Positions 42,186-54,050 of a stretch of DNA of 64,000 nucleotides are shown piece after piece. Numbering within the stretch: position 1 is the first letter of the stretch; each line of letters begins with the position of its first letter. The notes under the pieces were generated by a model. That model had not been told where the DNA came from and did no database searches. It saw only the letters and a program-made list of their open reading frames with translations. Source of the DNA: Ryuthela nishihirai (lineage: Eukaryota; Arthropoda; Arachnida; Araneae; Heptathelidae); assembly GCA_038380435.1 (NCBI GenBank), contig JAWZYU010000734.1, positions 1 to 64,000 on the forward strand, written 5' to 3'. The translations under genes were made by a program, and so were the position numbers.

Positions 42186-43619
42186 GTGAGTTGCTAGAAA
42201 TGTAATGCTTGAAATAATAGTAGCTGCAAGAAAGTAGGAATGATGAGAATATGATTTCAGCCAATTATCACTTGTACTAATATTCGCTAATGCACTGCCT
42301 TATCTAAAGGTGGGAGAAATTCCATGTTATGTGAATGGGAATCCAACGTTGAAAATATGTATTTAGTGGAAAAATGTGATTGAAGATAAAGATCGTAATC
42401 AAATCTATTTAAAACTTGATTTTTAACAATATTCGTTTTTTAGAGTTATAGGAGTTGGAATATTTCACAACAGTGTCATGATTTTTACCTCGCAAATTAA
42501 AAGTTAAATAATAAGTATTGTTTTAAACCATTTAATAAGATAAACATTTTAAAATTTATTCACATACTAGAAGATTATGAATTATTAGATTTTATTATGA
42601 ACTTTATTGTCAACCACATTTTTTCTTTAATGCATATTTTAGAAGCTATGAAGCTTTAAACTTAGATTCCCGTTGACATAACATGGAATTCCTTAACATT
42701 TTGGTAGAGCAGTGTATTATATGAAATACTACTTTTCTCTCCTGCACCCAATCAAGTCTTGAGATTTTTATTATATGCTAGTTTCAGCATATCATATGTA
42801 AAAAGAAATATGCCATAAAATTTAAAATCTGTAAAAAAAATGTTCATTTTACAATGATTGTTGAAAACGAAAAACTGCTAAATTTGCCTGTTTCTATTTT
42901 TTTAAATACTTGAAATGGTTTTTATTGTCTTATAATATTAATAATGATAATTAAAAATTTTCAGAATTTGAACACTTTTTTTTAACATTCTGAAGGATAC
43001 TTGAAAACAACTAATGTTATTAAAGACTGGCTAAAAATGAACCCTAGCTTTCAAGTTACAGATTGGAATACTCTAATGAACTAGAATTATTTTGTATGTT
43101 GTCAAAAAGTTTCTATTTCTTTCTGTGGTTTGAGGAATTGATTTGTAAAAAAAGATTGCATCCAGTACATTATCATTAGTTTTCGGTGTATCGAAGAGAA
43201 GGATATATAGTATTGTTCCTGATAGTAGTTGTGATTTATATTTGTGAAAGAATTTGCAAAATGATCCAAAATGTTGCAGAAGAAGGGTATCCAGGATTAT
43301 TTTTTGGGAGTGCTAAATCTATGATTTTTTTCAGCACCCTTGAAAAAAACTTTGGCATGCTATAGACATTAATGTAGTCAGATGTTTGTGTTGGTGGGGT
43401 GAATTCATTTTTTTTTGTATCTATGCATTGCAAACTTGTTCTCTTAACCACAAAAAGTGGTTTGCCTTGTTGAACTCAACTTTGTTGGTGGCTAAGAAAA
43501 CAAAAATTTAACAAACTGGCAGCTGATAATTTTGCTTGCTGGTCAGTGTTTTATTTGATGTTTATCTTTTCATGGTTACAGATTAAAAATAAATATAGGC
43601 TATTCCCTTTTTTTTCTGG
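42186..43619 (+). other. Start of kinesin intron 1, unique AT-rich sequence
   Basis: No second exon, repeat family or RNA gene recognised. Confidence 0.5.
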
Positions 43620-44007
43620 GGGGCGGGGGTGGCTCAGTCGGTAGCGCGCCAGGCTCGTAATCTGTAGTTCCCAGGTTCGAGTCCCAGCTGGGTCAGCGTT
43701 GAGATTTATCTCCGCAAAATTCCCCGCCCTGCCCACGGTCAGTAGGGGACACCGATGGGCTTGGAAAGGCCGCCGTCCGTTGGATGGGACGTTAAGCAGT
43801 GGCCCCATGTGCGGGAGAGCCATACCCTGTACACGTTAAAGAACACGCTGTATGGCCTTGACAGGAGGCTACCATCTGTCTCCCTTTTTAAGCTGTTCCA
43901 GTGGGTCCCCTCCCCCAACCTTCTCTGAGCCTTCGGGGTCCTTGTGGCCTGGCCATTTAGCCCATGGTGTGCAAAAAAGTGCCGCTCAGAGGTAAAACAA
44001 CCCAACC
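43620..44007 (+). mobile_element. SINE-A, full length
   Basis: Single tail; contains a CCTTTTTAAGCTG change in the tail centre. Confidence 0.9.
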
Positions 44008-44149
44008 CTGCCACATTGGCAATAATATTTTTCAGAAGTTTTAACTAATTTATTCATGTTTTCAAATTTTATACCAGTTATTACAGGTTCAATGTTGAAA
44101 AAATAAATTTGGTGATTGCATTCATTAGTGTGTTTGGTTGCAGATCAAA

Positions 44150-44290
44150 GGGATCTGTTTCAAGCGTGGGATAAGTTTTGGATATTTTTTCCTTATCTTT
44201 CTGCTGAGGTCTTTCTTTCCTCAAAACTGATGAACTACTGTCAAACCTCTTTGGCAAGAAATCTCGATCAATTACTTAATAATTTAAATT
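44150..44290 (+). mobile_element. Possible old SINE-B copy
   Basis: TTTCTGCTGAGGTC, CAAACCTCTTTGGCAAG and an upstream AAAGGGATCTGTTTCAAGC recall SINE-B but are strongly diverged. Confidence 0.4.
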
Positions 44291-45002
44291 AATGGGCTGA
44301 GTTAAGAAAAATTGATTTGAAATAAGTAGTATAATGTGACAAAGCTGATTAGTATTGTAAATAATGTACCTAATTTTGCATTTTGCTATTTAAAAATGAT
44401 CTTTTATTTCGTAATTTTTTTTTTCAATCATATTTTACTTTTGTCAGATTCTAGTCAAAATTAAGCAATTTTCGTAAACAAGAATTATTACAGATATTTT
44501 GAAAAGACACAAAAGTTAATCTCCATGAAATAAAATCAATCTTGCAAAAGTTGAGTACCAAGGCCAATGTAGCCAAAGTTGAGTACCAAGGCCATGATGA
44601 TCAAACTAAGAATGGAAGTGAAAAAAAAATATACACCTGTATATTACCTACATTTTTCAAGAAATTTTGTTAAAGACCATTAAAATGAAGGAAAATTTTA
44701 GTCTGCAACAGCATTCCGAGTATTGCCCCTATATTCTGAACTTTTTTTTCCAGATCTTTGCCTGCAGTGTACTATTGTAAGATTTGTGTATGCTGCAAAA
44801 GCCATTCAAGATTGGCAAAAGAGATTTATTCATACATCTACTCCCAATGTCTTTTTTCTTTTTTTTTTATATCTTAAACTCTGTAGTTTACTTCCATGTG
44901 ATAACAGGCAAAAGAAACATGCTATACACTTAAATGATTGTATAATACTGGATTAGATAGGTAAATATCTAGATGATGATACCCACCAATCAACTTTTCC
45001 AC
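44291..45002. other. AT-rich kinesin intron sequence
   Basis: Open frame 44723-44956 has no recognisable domain. Nothing else seen. Confidence 0.35.
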
Positions 45003-45012
45003 TAATTACAGT

Positions 45013-45399
45013 GGGGCAGGGGTGGCTCATTCGGTAGTGCGCCAGGCTCATAATCTGTAGTTCCCGGTTCGAGTCCCAGCTGGGTCAGCATTGAGATTTA
45101 TCTCCGCAAAATTCCCTGCCCTGCCCACGGTCAGTAGGGGACACCAATGTGCTTGGAAAGGCCGTCGTCCGTCGGATGGGACGTTAAGCCATGGCCCCGT
45201 GTGCGGGAGAGACATACCCTGTGCACGTTAAAGAACACGCTGGATGGCCTTGACGGGAGGCTACCATCTGTCTCCCAACAGCTGTTCCAATGGATCCCCT
45301 CCCCCAACCTTCTCTGAGCCTGCGGGGTCCATGTGACCTGGCCATTTAGCCCATGGTATGGAAAAAAGTGCCGCTCAGAAGTAAAACAACCCAACCCAT
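45013..45399 (+). mobile_element. SINE-A, full length, TSD-bounded
   Basis: TSD TAATTACAGT at 45003-45012 and 45400-45409. Single tail. Confidence 0.92.
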
Positions 45400-45409
45400 T
45401 AATTACAGT

Positions 45410-45822
45410 GATATAGAGAAAATTCAACAATTTTTGATCAACACAGTGACTTAAACATCTATCTTTTACATTAAATTTGTGTACTGTATAACATATGGAT
45501 ATCTTAATAATAATGCCATGTGACTGTTGTAAACAATCATTTCAAATAATTCCATTTCCAATGCATTATAATTAATGTTTTATGTGCTAAAGAGTACCTT
45601 TTAATACAATGCCACTCTTCACTAAACTTTGCCTGAACCATAATATCTGACTAATGGCTGATGTGACATATCACACTAACAGAAATGAAATTATTTGAAA
45701 AGCTTCCTTTGCCATTCTTTTGGTTTATTATTCGAAATTGGTAAAAACTTTATACTCGTGATTTTTATTTAAAAAGACAAGTAGGTTTTTATACAGTTCA
45801 TTGATCACAAAAATTAAAGAGC
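45410..45822. other. AT-rich kinesin intron sequence
   Basis: Nothing recognised. Confidence 0.35.
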
Positions 45823-45833
45823 CATTCAAAAGG

Positions 45834-46226
45834 GGTGGTAGTAGCTCAGTCGGTAGTGTGCCAGGCTTGTAATCTGCAGTTCCCAGGTTCGAGTCCCAGC
45901 TGGGTCAGCATTGAGATTTATCACCGCAAAACTCCCCACCCTGCCCATGGTCATTAGGGGACACCGATGGGCTGGAAAGGCTGCCATCTGTCGGATGGGA
46001 TGTTAAGCTATGCATCATGGACCCATGTGTGGGAGAGAGCCATACCCTGTGCATGTTAAAGAACATGCTGGATGGCCTTGATGGGAGGCTACCATCTGTC
46101 TCCCAACAGCCGTTCCAGTGGGACTCCATCCCCAACCTTCTCTGAGCCTTCGGGGTCCTTGTGACCTAGCCATTTAGCCCATTGTGTGCAAAAACGTGCT
46201 GCTCAGAGGTAAAACAACTTAACCAA
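45834..46226 (+). mobile_element. SINE-A, TSD-bounded
   Basis: TSD CCATTCAAAAG immediately before the head and after AACTTAACCAA. Moderately diverged, with ATG-for-ACG type CpG decay. Confidence 0.88.
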
Positions 46227-46237
46227 CCATTCAAAAG

Positions 46238-46529
46238 TAATTGTTATACAGCATAAAATGAAATAGCCTGTAAATATAAACGAAAAAAATTCCAAGTTTA
46301 TCGCAGGTAGACAAGCTATGGTTAAAGTAGTTGCATTTTTATTATTATTTACAAGTTTGAATTTCTAGAATTATTATAACCAATTAGAATTTATCAGTCT
46401 GTTTCAGAACAGAAATTCAACATTTTGAATAAAGAGCATCAATCCTCTTATAGCACAGGGGGAAATAAAATCATCCTATGCTAAAATCTACTCTATCAAC
46501 ATTCATAATCAGATTCTGACCTGATTAAA
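46238..46529. other. AT-rich kinesin intron sequence
   Basis: Nothing recognised. Confidence 0.35.
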
Positions 46530-46912
46530 TGGGGCGGGGTGGCTCAGTCGGTAGCGCGCCAGGCTCGAAATCTGTAGTTAACAGGTTCGAGTCCCAGCTG
46601 GGTCAGCATTGAGATTTATCTCTGCAAAATTCTCCGCCCTGGCCACGGTCAGTAGGGGACACCGATGGGCTTGGAAAGGCCGCCGTCCGTCGGATGGGAC
46701 GTTAACCGTGGCTCCGTGTGCGGGAGAGCCATACCCTGTGCACATTAAAGAACATGCTGGATGGCCTTGACGGGAGGCTACCATCTGTCTCCCAACAGCT
46801 GTTTCAGTGGGTCCCCTCCCCCAACCTTCTCTGAGCATTCGGGGTCCATGTGACCTGGCCATTTAGCCCATGGTGTGCAAAAAAGTGCTGCTCAGAGGTA
46901 AAACAACCCAAC
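46530..46912 (+). mobile_element. SINE-A, full length
   Basis: Head GGGGCGGGGTGGCTCAGTCG, single tail; short shared flank CCTGATT on both sides may be the TSD. Confidence 0.88.
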
Positions 46913-46917
46913 CTGAT

Positions 46918-47060
46918 TGAAGAGACCTGGATTCGAGTCTTGGATGTCACGTTTATGTCATTTTTCTGCTGAGGCCCTGCCATCTTCACAGACCTACTAT
47001 GGCATATAAATTGACAAGCTGCTGTCAGACTTCTGTGGCAAGCAGATGCTTGAGAGGGTA
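46918..47060 (+). mobile_element. SINE-B, 5' truncated
   Basis: Begins in the T-arm (CCTGGATTCGAGTC) and runs to GCAGATGCTTGAGAGGGTAT. Confidence 0.78.
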
Positions 47061-47297
47061 TTTTTATATTTCTGCACAATTATTTAAATTCAGGATTTTA
47101 GTAACTTTTTATTGAAATCAGTGGCACCATCCATCCTACAGCAATCCATTTCACTTTAGACCAGGTCATGTAAAAGCACCGCTTCAAAAACATATTTTAA
47201 GGAAGTCCCCAAAAAATCAGACTCAATATGTCAACCCCCACTGTCATTGGAAATTTCTGAGTATGCCACTGTTGAGAGCACTATAAAAACAAATTCC

Positions 47298-48035
47298 GCA
47301 TCAAACAGATGTTTGCCACAGAGACCTAGATTCGAGGAGCCTGCCGATATAATGCAGCATAAATAAGGCCGACGAGGTAGATAAGACCTCAGCAGAAATA
47401 CGAGAAATAAAATCCATGCTGTAATCAGGGATAATAACCTAATTCCCTTTGATCTCGGGGGCGGGGGTGGCTCAGTCGGTAGCGCGCCTGGCTCGTAATC
47501 TGTAGTTCCCAGGCCATCCAGCGTTGAGATTTATGTCCTCAAAATTCCCCGCCCTGCCCACGATCAGTAGGAGACACCGATGGGCTTGGAAAGGCCGCCG
47601 TCCGTCGGATGGGACGTTAAGCCGTGGCACCGTGTGCGGGAGAGTCATACCTTGTGCACGTTAAAGAACACGCTGGATGGCCTTGACGGGAGGCTACCAT
47701 CTGTCTCCCAACAGCTATTACAGTGGGTCCCCTCCCCCAACCTTCTCTGAGCCTTCGGGGTCCATGTGACCTGGCCATTTAGCCCATTGTGTGCAAAAAA
47801 GTGGCGCTCAGAGATAAAACAACCCAACACTCGTTAAAGAACACGCTTGACGGGAGGCTACCATCTGTCTCCCAACAGCTATTCCAGTGGATCCCCTCCC
47901 CAACCTTCTCTGAGCCTTCGGGGTCCTTGTGACCTGGCCATTTAGCCCATGGTGTGCAAAAAAGTGCCGCTCAGAGGTAAAACAACCCAACCCTTTGATC
48001 TGTAGCGAAGCATGCTAACCACTTGGCTACTGGGT
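47298..48035 (-). mobile_element. Old SINE-B split by SINE-A
   Basis: Minus-sense SINE-B body at 47298-47457 and head remainder (AGCATGCTAACCACTTGGCT) at 47993-48035 are separated by SINE-A. CCCTTTGATCT on both sides is the TSD. Confidence 0.8.
47458..47992 (+). mobile_element. SINE-A with two tail units, inside SINE-B
   Basis: The head has lost part of the B-box region (CCCAGGCCATCCAGCGTTGAG). Two tails follow, the second lacking CTGGATGGC. Bounded by the TSD described for the host SINE-B. Confidence 0.88.
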
Positions 48036-48094
48036 CAGCAATATTTATAACTAAAGATTTTCTAACAACCAGTATAGAAAACAATTCATGTTTT

Positions 48095-48150
48095 ATACGG
48101 GGGTGTCTGAAAAGTAATGGTGAGGTTTCAAGAATTAATATCTAGGGTCT
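48095..48150 (+). mobile_element. Possible mariner terminal-repeat fragment
   Basis: GGGGTGTCTGAAAAGTAATG resembles mariner inverted repeats (GGTGTCTGAAAAG type), but no second end or transposase was found in 48.1-48.4 kb. Confidence 0.35.
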
Positions 48151-48378
48151 GTGTGGGTGAAACAATCCAGTCTCTGTCTTCTTAGTGTAACGCTGAAGAC
48201 AGTTCAGACGAAATGTGGGATTTACCGAAATAGCCATTGTTGGTATAAATACATCGGGGGAACATATGTATGTGGTATGCGTTGCTCTCTCTGGTGGGTA
48301 ACTCTGCAGGAGATTTGCTCGTTGCGGTTAACCTCATAGGGCCTCCAAGTTTTGAACGAAGCTTTTACCACATTGGTT

Positions 48379-48925
48379 GGGGCGGGGGTGGCTCAGTCTG
48401 TAGCGCGCCAGGCTCGTAATCTGCAGTTCCCAAGTTCGAGTCCCAACTTGCCCAGCGTTGAGATTTATCGCCGCAAAATTCCCCACCCTGCCCACGGTCA
48501 GTAGAGGACACGATGGGCTTCTAAAGACCGCCGTTCGTCCGTTGGATGGAACGTTAAGCCATTACCCATGTGTGTGAGAGAGTCATACCCTGTGGACGTT
48601 AAGAAAAACGTCCACAGGGTATTAAAGTTAAGAGTTAAAGAACACGCTGGATGACCTTGACGGGAGAACTACCATTTGTGTCCCAATAATTATTCCAGTG
48701 AGTCCCCTCCCCCAACCTTCTCTGAGCCTTCGGGGGACCTTGTGACCTGGCCATTTAGCCCATGGTGTGCAAAAAATGCCGCTTTGAGGTAAAACAACCC
48801 AACGTTAAAGAACACGCTGGATGGTCTTAACGGAAGGCTACCATCTATCTCCCAACAGCTGTTTCAGTGGGTCCCCTCCCCCAACCTTCTTTGAGGCCTC
48901 GGAGTCCTTGTGACCTGGACATTGG
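48379..48925 (+). mobile_element. SINE-A with two tails and a snap-back
   Basis: Near 48590-48625 CCCTGTGGACGTT is followed by its inverted copy AACGTCCACAGGG, interrupting the junction to the tail. A second tail unit is truncated at GTGACCTGGACATT. Confidence 0.82.
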
Positions 48926-49293
48926 GAGCGCGCCAGGCTCGTAATCTGTAGTTCCCAAGTTCAAGTCTCAATTGGGTCAGTGTTCAGATTTATCTCCTCA
49001 AAATTCCAAGCCGGCCCACGGTCAGTAGGGGACACCGATGGGCTTGGAAAGGCCACCATCTGACTTTTTAAGTCATGGTCCCGTGTGCGGAAGAGCCACA
49101 CCCTGTGCACGTTAAAGAACATGCTGGATGGCCTTGACGGGAGGCTGTCATCTGTCTCCCAACAGCTATTCCAGTGGGTCCCCTCCCCACAACTTTCTCT
49201 GAGCCTTCGAGGTCCATGTGATCTGTCCATTAAGCCTACGGTGTGCAAAAAAAAGTGCCGCTCAGAGGTAAAACAACCCACCAACCCAACCTG
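48926..49293 (+). mobile_element. SINE-A, 5' truncated
   Basis: Starts inside the head at GCGCGCCAGGCTCGTAATCT, joined directly to the preceding tail fragment; complete to AACCCAACC. Confidence 0.85.
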
Positions 49294-49297
49294 GGTG

Positions 49298-50193
49298 GGG
49301 CGGGGATGGCTCAGTCGGTAGCGCGCCAGGCTCGTAATCTGTAGTTCCCAGGTTCGTGTCCCAGCTGGGTCAGCGTTGAGATTTATCTCCGCAAAATTCC
49401 CCGCCCTGCCCACGGTCAGTAGGGGACACCGATGGGCTTGGAGAGGCCGCCGTCCGTCGGATGGGACGTTAAGCCGTGGCCCGTGTGCGGGAGAGACATA
49501 CCCTGTGCACGTTAAAGAACACGCTGGATGGCCTTGACAGGAGGCAACCATCTGTCTCCCAACAGCTGTTCCAGTGGGTCCCCTCCCCCAACCTTCTCTG
49601 AGCCTTCGGGGTCCATGTGACCTGCCATTTAGCCCATGGTGTGCAAAAAAGTGCCGCTCAGAGGTAAAACAACCCAACGTTAAAGAACACGTTGGATGGC
49701 CTTGACGGGAGGCTACCATCTGTCTCCCAAGAGCTGTTCCAGTGGGTCCCCTCCCCCAATCTTCTCTGATCCTTCGGGGTTCTTGTGACATGGCCATTTA
49801 GCCCATTGTGGGCAAAAAAGTGCTGCTGAGAGGTAAAACAACCCAACGTTAAAGAACACGCTGGATGGCCTTGACGGGAGGCTACCATCTGTCTCCCAAG
49901 AGCTGTTCCAGTGGGTCCCCTCCCCCAATCTTCTCTGATCCTTCGGGGTTCTTGTGACCTGGCCATTTAGCCCATTGTGGGCAAAAAAGTGCTGCTGAGA
50001 GGTAAAACAACCCAACGTTAAAGAACACGCTGGGTGGCCTTGACCGGGGGCTACCATCTGTCTCCCAACAACTATTCCAGTGGGTCATCTCCCCCAACCT
50101 TCTCTGAGCCTTCGGGGTCCATATGACCTGGCCATTTAGCCCATGGTGTGCAAAAAAGTGCCGCTCAGAGGTAAAACAACTCACCAACCCAAC
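49298..50193 (+). mobile_element. SINE-A with four tail units
   Basis: Head and middle domain, then tails starting near 49510, 49678, 49847 and 50016. Tails two and three share TTGTGGGCAAAAAAGTGCTG and CAAGAGCTGTTCC, so they duplicated locally. A tail scrap follows at 50205-50243. Confidence 0.9.
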
Positions 50194-50249
50194 CTGGGCA
50201 TTGTTTGAACAAAAAAATGCCACTCAGAAATAAAACAACCCGACTAAAA

Positions 50250-50740
50250 CGTAACAGGATACGACTGACTGAAGAGCCTTCCCAGAGCAGTGTATGTAGT
50301 GCATTGGGATGAACGCAGTGAGCATGTAGGACCAGCTGATCTCCTGTTCTGCATAGCATCAGTTTGCCTTTTTCCAAGAAGACCAAGTCTGCTATTGATC
50401 GCGGGAGGGAAGCGAAAAGACGCAAGGAACTGCCTCGCTCTCTCGCTGGGTGACGTCACTCCGCAGCTCTGCGTCAATCACGTGGTATGTGCTGTTGTTC
50501 TCGTCTTGGCGTAAATTTCGCCGCGCCGGAGAATGGAATTATGTCGAAGAGGGAAGAAAATTCAGATGATTAGCCCCTTGCTTGATATTTTTTGCGCTTT
50601 TTTTTTATCTTTTTATTAAGTCATGTCGCAAATGGGAACGCTAAATGAAAAACTGACCTTTATCAAAGATGACAATTTTTTATTTTTTTTTATTTTAGGG
50701 ATGTATGAGGACACAATACATTTCATTGCACACTTTCAAA
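50250..50740. promoter_or_regulatory. CpG-richer segment with CRE and E-box motifs
   Basis: TGACGTCA palindrome at 50451-50458 and CACGTG at 50479-50484 lie in a CG-richer patch (50390-50560). Overlapping short ORFs on both strands are unassigned. Regulatory function is speculative. Confidence 0.25.
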
Positions 50741-51125
50741 TGGGGCGGGGGTGGCTTAGTCGGTAGCGCGTCAGGCTCCAAATCTGCAGTTCCCAGGTTC
50801 GAGTCCCAGCTGGGTCAGCGTTGAGATTTATCTCCGCAAAACTCCCCGCCCTGCCCACGGTCAGTAGGGTACACTGATAGTCTTGGAAAGGTCACCGTCC
50901 GTCGGATGGGACGTTAAGCCGTGGCCCCGGGTGTGGGAGAGCCATACCCAGTGCACGTTAAAGAACATGCTGGATGGCCTTGACGGGAGGCTACCATCTG
51001 TCTCCTAATAGCTGTTCCAGTGGGTCCCCTTCCCCAACCTTCTCTGAGCCTTCGAGGTCCATGTGACCTGGCCATTTAGCCCTTGGTGTGCAAAAAAGTG
51101 TCGCTCAGAGGTAACACTACCCAAC
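50741..51125 (+). mobile_element. SINE-A, full length
   Basis: Single tail ending AACACTACCCAACC. Confidence 0.9.
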
Positions 51126-51175
51126 CCTATATTTACGCGATACGGATGGAGAATTTTAACCCTCTTTTCCTTTTA

Positions 51176-51440
51176 TGGGGCGGGCCTCAGCCCGTTGCGT
51201 GCCAGGCTCGCAATTTGCATTTCCCAGGTGGGCGAGATTTGAGATTTATCTCCGCAAAATTTCCTGCTCTGCCCACGGTCAATAGGAAACAACGATGGGC
51301 TTGAAAAGGCTGCCGTCCGTCGGATGGAACGTTAAGCCGTGGTCCCGTGTGCAGGAGAGAGCCATATCCTGTGCACGTTAGAAAACACGCTAAATGGCCT
51401 TGACGGGAGGCCACCATCTGCCTCCTAACAGATGTCCCTA
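51176..51440 (+). mobile_element. SINE-A, decayed and 3' truncated
   Basis: The head lacks the B-box core (CCCAGGTGGGCGAGATTTGA). It ends at TGCCTCCTAACAGATG. Confidence 0.8.
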
Positions 51441-51446
51441 ACTTGG

Positions 51447-51995
51447 GTAGGGGGTGGCTCAGTCGGTAGCGCGCCAGGCTCGTAATCTGTAGTTCCCAGG
51501 TTCGAGTCCCAGCTGGGTCAGCGTCGAGACTTATTTCCGCAAAACTCCCCTCCCTGCCCACGGTCAGTAGGGGACACCGACGGGCTTGGAAAGGCCGCCG
51601 TTCGTCGGATGGGACGTTAAGACTTGGCCCCATGTGCGAGAGAGCCATAACCTGTGCACGTTAAAGAACACACTGGATGGCCTTGACGGGGGGGGGCTAC
51701 CATCTTCTTCCCCTAACTTCTCTGAGCTCTCGGGGTCCTTGTGACCCCTGTGCAGGTTAAAGAACACGCTGGATGGCCTTGACGGGAGGCTACCATCTGT
51801 CTCCCAACAACTGTTCCAGTGGGTCCCCTCCCCCAACCTTCTCTGAGCCTTTGGGGTCCTTGTGACCTGGCCATTTAGCCCATGGTGTGCAAAAAAGTAC
51901 CGTTCAGAGGTAAAACAATCCAGTCCAATAGTCCTTGTGACCCAGCCATTTAGCCCATTGTCAAAATAGCGCCGCTCAGAAGTAAAACATCCCAA
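51447..51995 (+). mobile_element. SINE-A with disordered tails
   Basis: Full head, first tail deleted internally (CATCTTCTTCCCCTAACTTC), a second complete tail at 51750-51930, and a 65-bp scrap to 51995. Confidence 0.83.
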
Positions 51996-52440
51996 TTCTA
52001 ATCCCTCTCTCATCCTGCAGAGCGAGGGTCTCTGGAGTAAGAAGGGATCAGCATTCCTTCTTACTCCATCCTCGATGGCATTGACATATTAGAAGAGTTG
52101 TCATCGCATCCCAGCTCCCCCCAAGTGGGTGGAAGGATGAACTGGAAAAGAAAACAGGCGTCTCTACTTCCACTAATGGTTTCTGCTCGAGCAATGAATC
52201 TTCCCCTCCGCCGTCCCAGATCTCCCCCCCCCCATCGCCATTAATGGCCCTTGCCCTCGCGCAACGCCTCTCCTCGGTTTAGCAAGCCGCCATTCGTTAC
52301 GTTTAATGGCTTGGCAAAATGGCTCACCCAGACAATTAATGCGGTCATTTCACCAAGTATGATATTGGCGAGGTGGGTTCATTGGTGGTGAGCAAAAAAA
52401 TTGCTCCGGCCACATTGAAACAATGCTTATTAAAGGATCA
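51996..52440. other. Unique GC-richer segment
   Basis: Begins with a 12-bp-arm hairpin (GGAGTAAGAAGG ... CCTTCTTACTCC, about 52033-52066). No ORF domain recognised. 52280-52440 has CATTAATGG/ATTAATG motifs and could be conserved noncoding DNA, unproven. Confidence 0.3.
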
Positions 52441-52454
52441 GCCAGGAATTAATA

Positions 52455-52837
52455 TAAGAAGTAACCAGTTACTGGTTGGGATATTTTACCCGTAGCGTCC
52501 CAACTGGGCCAGCGAGATAAATTATCTCCGTAAAACTTCCCAACCTGCTCATGGTCAGTACGGGGTAAATATGGGCTTGGAAAGGCAGTCAGATGAGACG
52601 TTAAGCCGTGGCCCCGTGTATGGGAGAGCCATATCCTGTGCACGTTAAAGAACACGCTGTATGGCCTTGACGGGAGGCTACCATCTGTCTCCCAACAGCT
52701 GTTCCAGTGGGTCCCCCCACCAACCTTCTCTGAGCCTTCCGGGTCCTTATGACCTGGCCATTTAGTCCATTGTGTGCAAAAAAGTGCCATAACCTATGCA
52801 CGTTAAAGAGCACACTGGGTGGCCTTGACGGGTTAGG
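52455..52837 (+). mobile_element. SINE-A, diverged
   Basis: Head reduced to GTCCCAACTGGGCCAGCG; middle domain shortened; tail present to CAAAAAAGTGCC, then joined to an opposite-oriented array. Confidence 0.75.
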
Positions 52838-53450
52838 TTGTTTTACCTCTGAGCGGCACTTTTTTGCACACCATGGGCTAAATGTCCAGGTCACATGGAC
52901 CCCGAAGACTCGGGAGAAGGTTGGGGGAGGGGACCCACTGAAACAGCTCTTAGGAGACAGCCTCCCGTCAAAGCCATCCAGCGTGTTCTATAACGTTGGG
53001 TTGTTTTACCTCTGAGCTGTACTTTTTTGCATACCATGGGCTAAATGTCCAGGTCACATGGACCCCGAAGACTCGGAGAAGGTTGGGGGAGGGGACCCAC
53101 TGAAACATCTCTTAGGAGACAGCCTCCCGTCAAGGCCATCCAGCGTGTTCTATAGCGTTGGGTTGTTTTACCTCTGAGCTGCACTTTTTTGCATACCATG
53201 GGCTAAATGGCCAGGTCACAAGGACCCCGAAGGCTCAGAGAAGGTTGGGGGAGGGTACCCACTGGAACAGCTGTTGGGAGATAGATGGTAGCCTCCCGTC
53301 AAGGCCATCCAGCGTGTTCTTTAACGTTCAAAGGGTATGGCTTTCCTGCAAATGCACTACGGCTTTAACGTCCCATCCGACGGACAGCGGCCTTTTCAAT
53401 CCCATCGGTGTCCCCTACTGACCGTGGGCAGGGCGGGGAGTTTTACGGAG
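52838..53450 (-). repeat. SINE-A tail array, three units plus middle domain
   Basis: Three minus-sense tails; the first two share CCACTGAAACA and TTAGGAGACAGCCTCCCG deletions (about 155 bp each). Middle domain at 53330-53450; head absent. Confidence 0.85.
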
Positions 53451-53485
53451 AAACACACACCGGCCTTTGAATTAGAAATCTTTAT

Positions 53486-54050
53486 TCAATACCGCGTTGG
53501 ATCTTTTTTAACCCGAATTACCCTACGTATGCGGTTTGGCATAGATTCCACAAGATGGAGTGCCTTTACATCTCCAGCATACCAAGGGTCCTATATTTTC
53601 CCGGAAGAAAAAGGGGCGGGGGTGGCTCAGTCGGTAGCGCGCCAAGCTCGTAATCTGTAGTTCCCAGGTTCGAGTCCCAGCTGGGTCAGCGTTGAGATAT
53701 ATCTCCGCAAAATTCCCCGTCCTGCCCACGGTCAGTAGGGGACACCGATGGGCTTGGAAAGGCCGCCGTCCGTCGGATGGGACGTAAAGCCGTGGCCCCG
53801 TATGCGGGAGAGCCATACCCTGTGCACGTTAAAGAACACGCTAGATGGCCTTGACGGGAGGCTACCATCTGTCTCCCAACATCTGTTGCAGTGGGTCCCC
53901 TCCCCCAACCTTCTCTGAGCCTTCGGGGTCCATGTGACCTGGCCATTTAGCCCATGGTGTGCAAAAAAGTGCCGCTCAGAGGTAAAACAACCCAACCCGG
54001 AAGAAAAATGGCCACCGTATGGATAGGGAGATCGACTGGACAGCTGTATT
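53486..54050 (-). mobile_element. Tc1-like transposase C-terminus interrupted by SINE-A
   Basis: Reading down from about 53585 in the minus sense, DVKALHLVESMPNRI and VIRVKKDPTRY end at TGA 53486-53488. This is the LVxSMPxRxxxVIxxKxxxTxY ending of Tc1 transposases. AATAAA overlaps just after the stop. SINE-A (53613-53997) splits the element; about 50-100 bp beyond it may also belong. The catalytic region was not found. Confidence 0.65.
53613..53997 (+). mobile_element. SINE-A reference copy (385 bp)
   Basis: Exactly bounded by TSD CGGAAGAAAAA (53602-53612 and 53998-54008). Head: A box TGGCTCAGTCGG, anticodon-loop CTCGTAA (CGT, Thr-like), B box GGTTCGAGTCC. Middle domain includes GATGGGACGTAAAGCC and ACCCTGTGCACGTTAAAGAA. 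The tail ends AAAACAACCCAACC without poly(A). The middle domain recalls the widely conserved Nin-type SINE core, from memory only. Confidence 0.93.

Noticed and set aside
53613..53690. tRNA gene (Thr, CGT) calls at SINE-A heads
   Set aside because: The T-stem is poorly paired, the acceptor stem is absent, and the head is always continuous with the SINE body and TSD.
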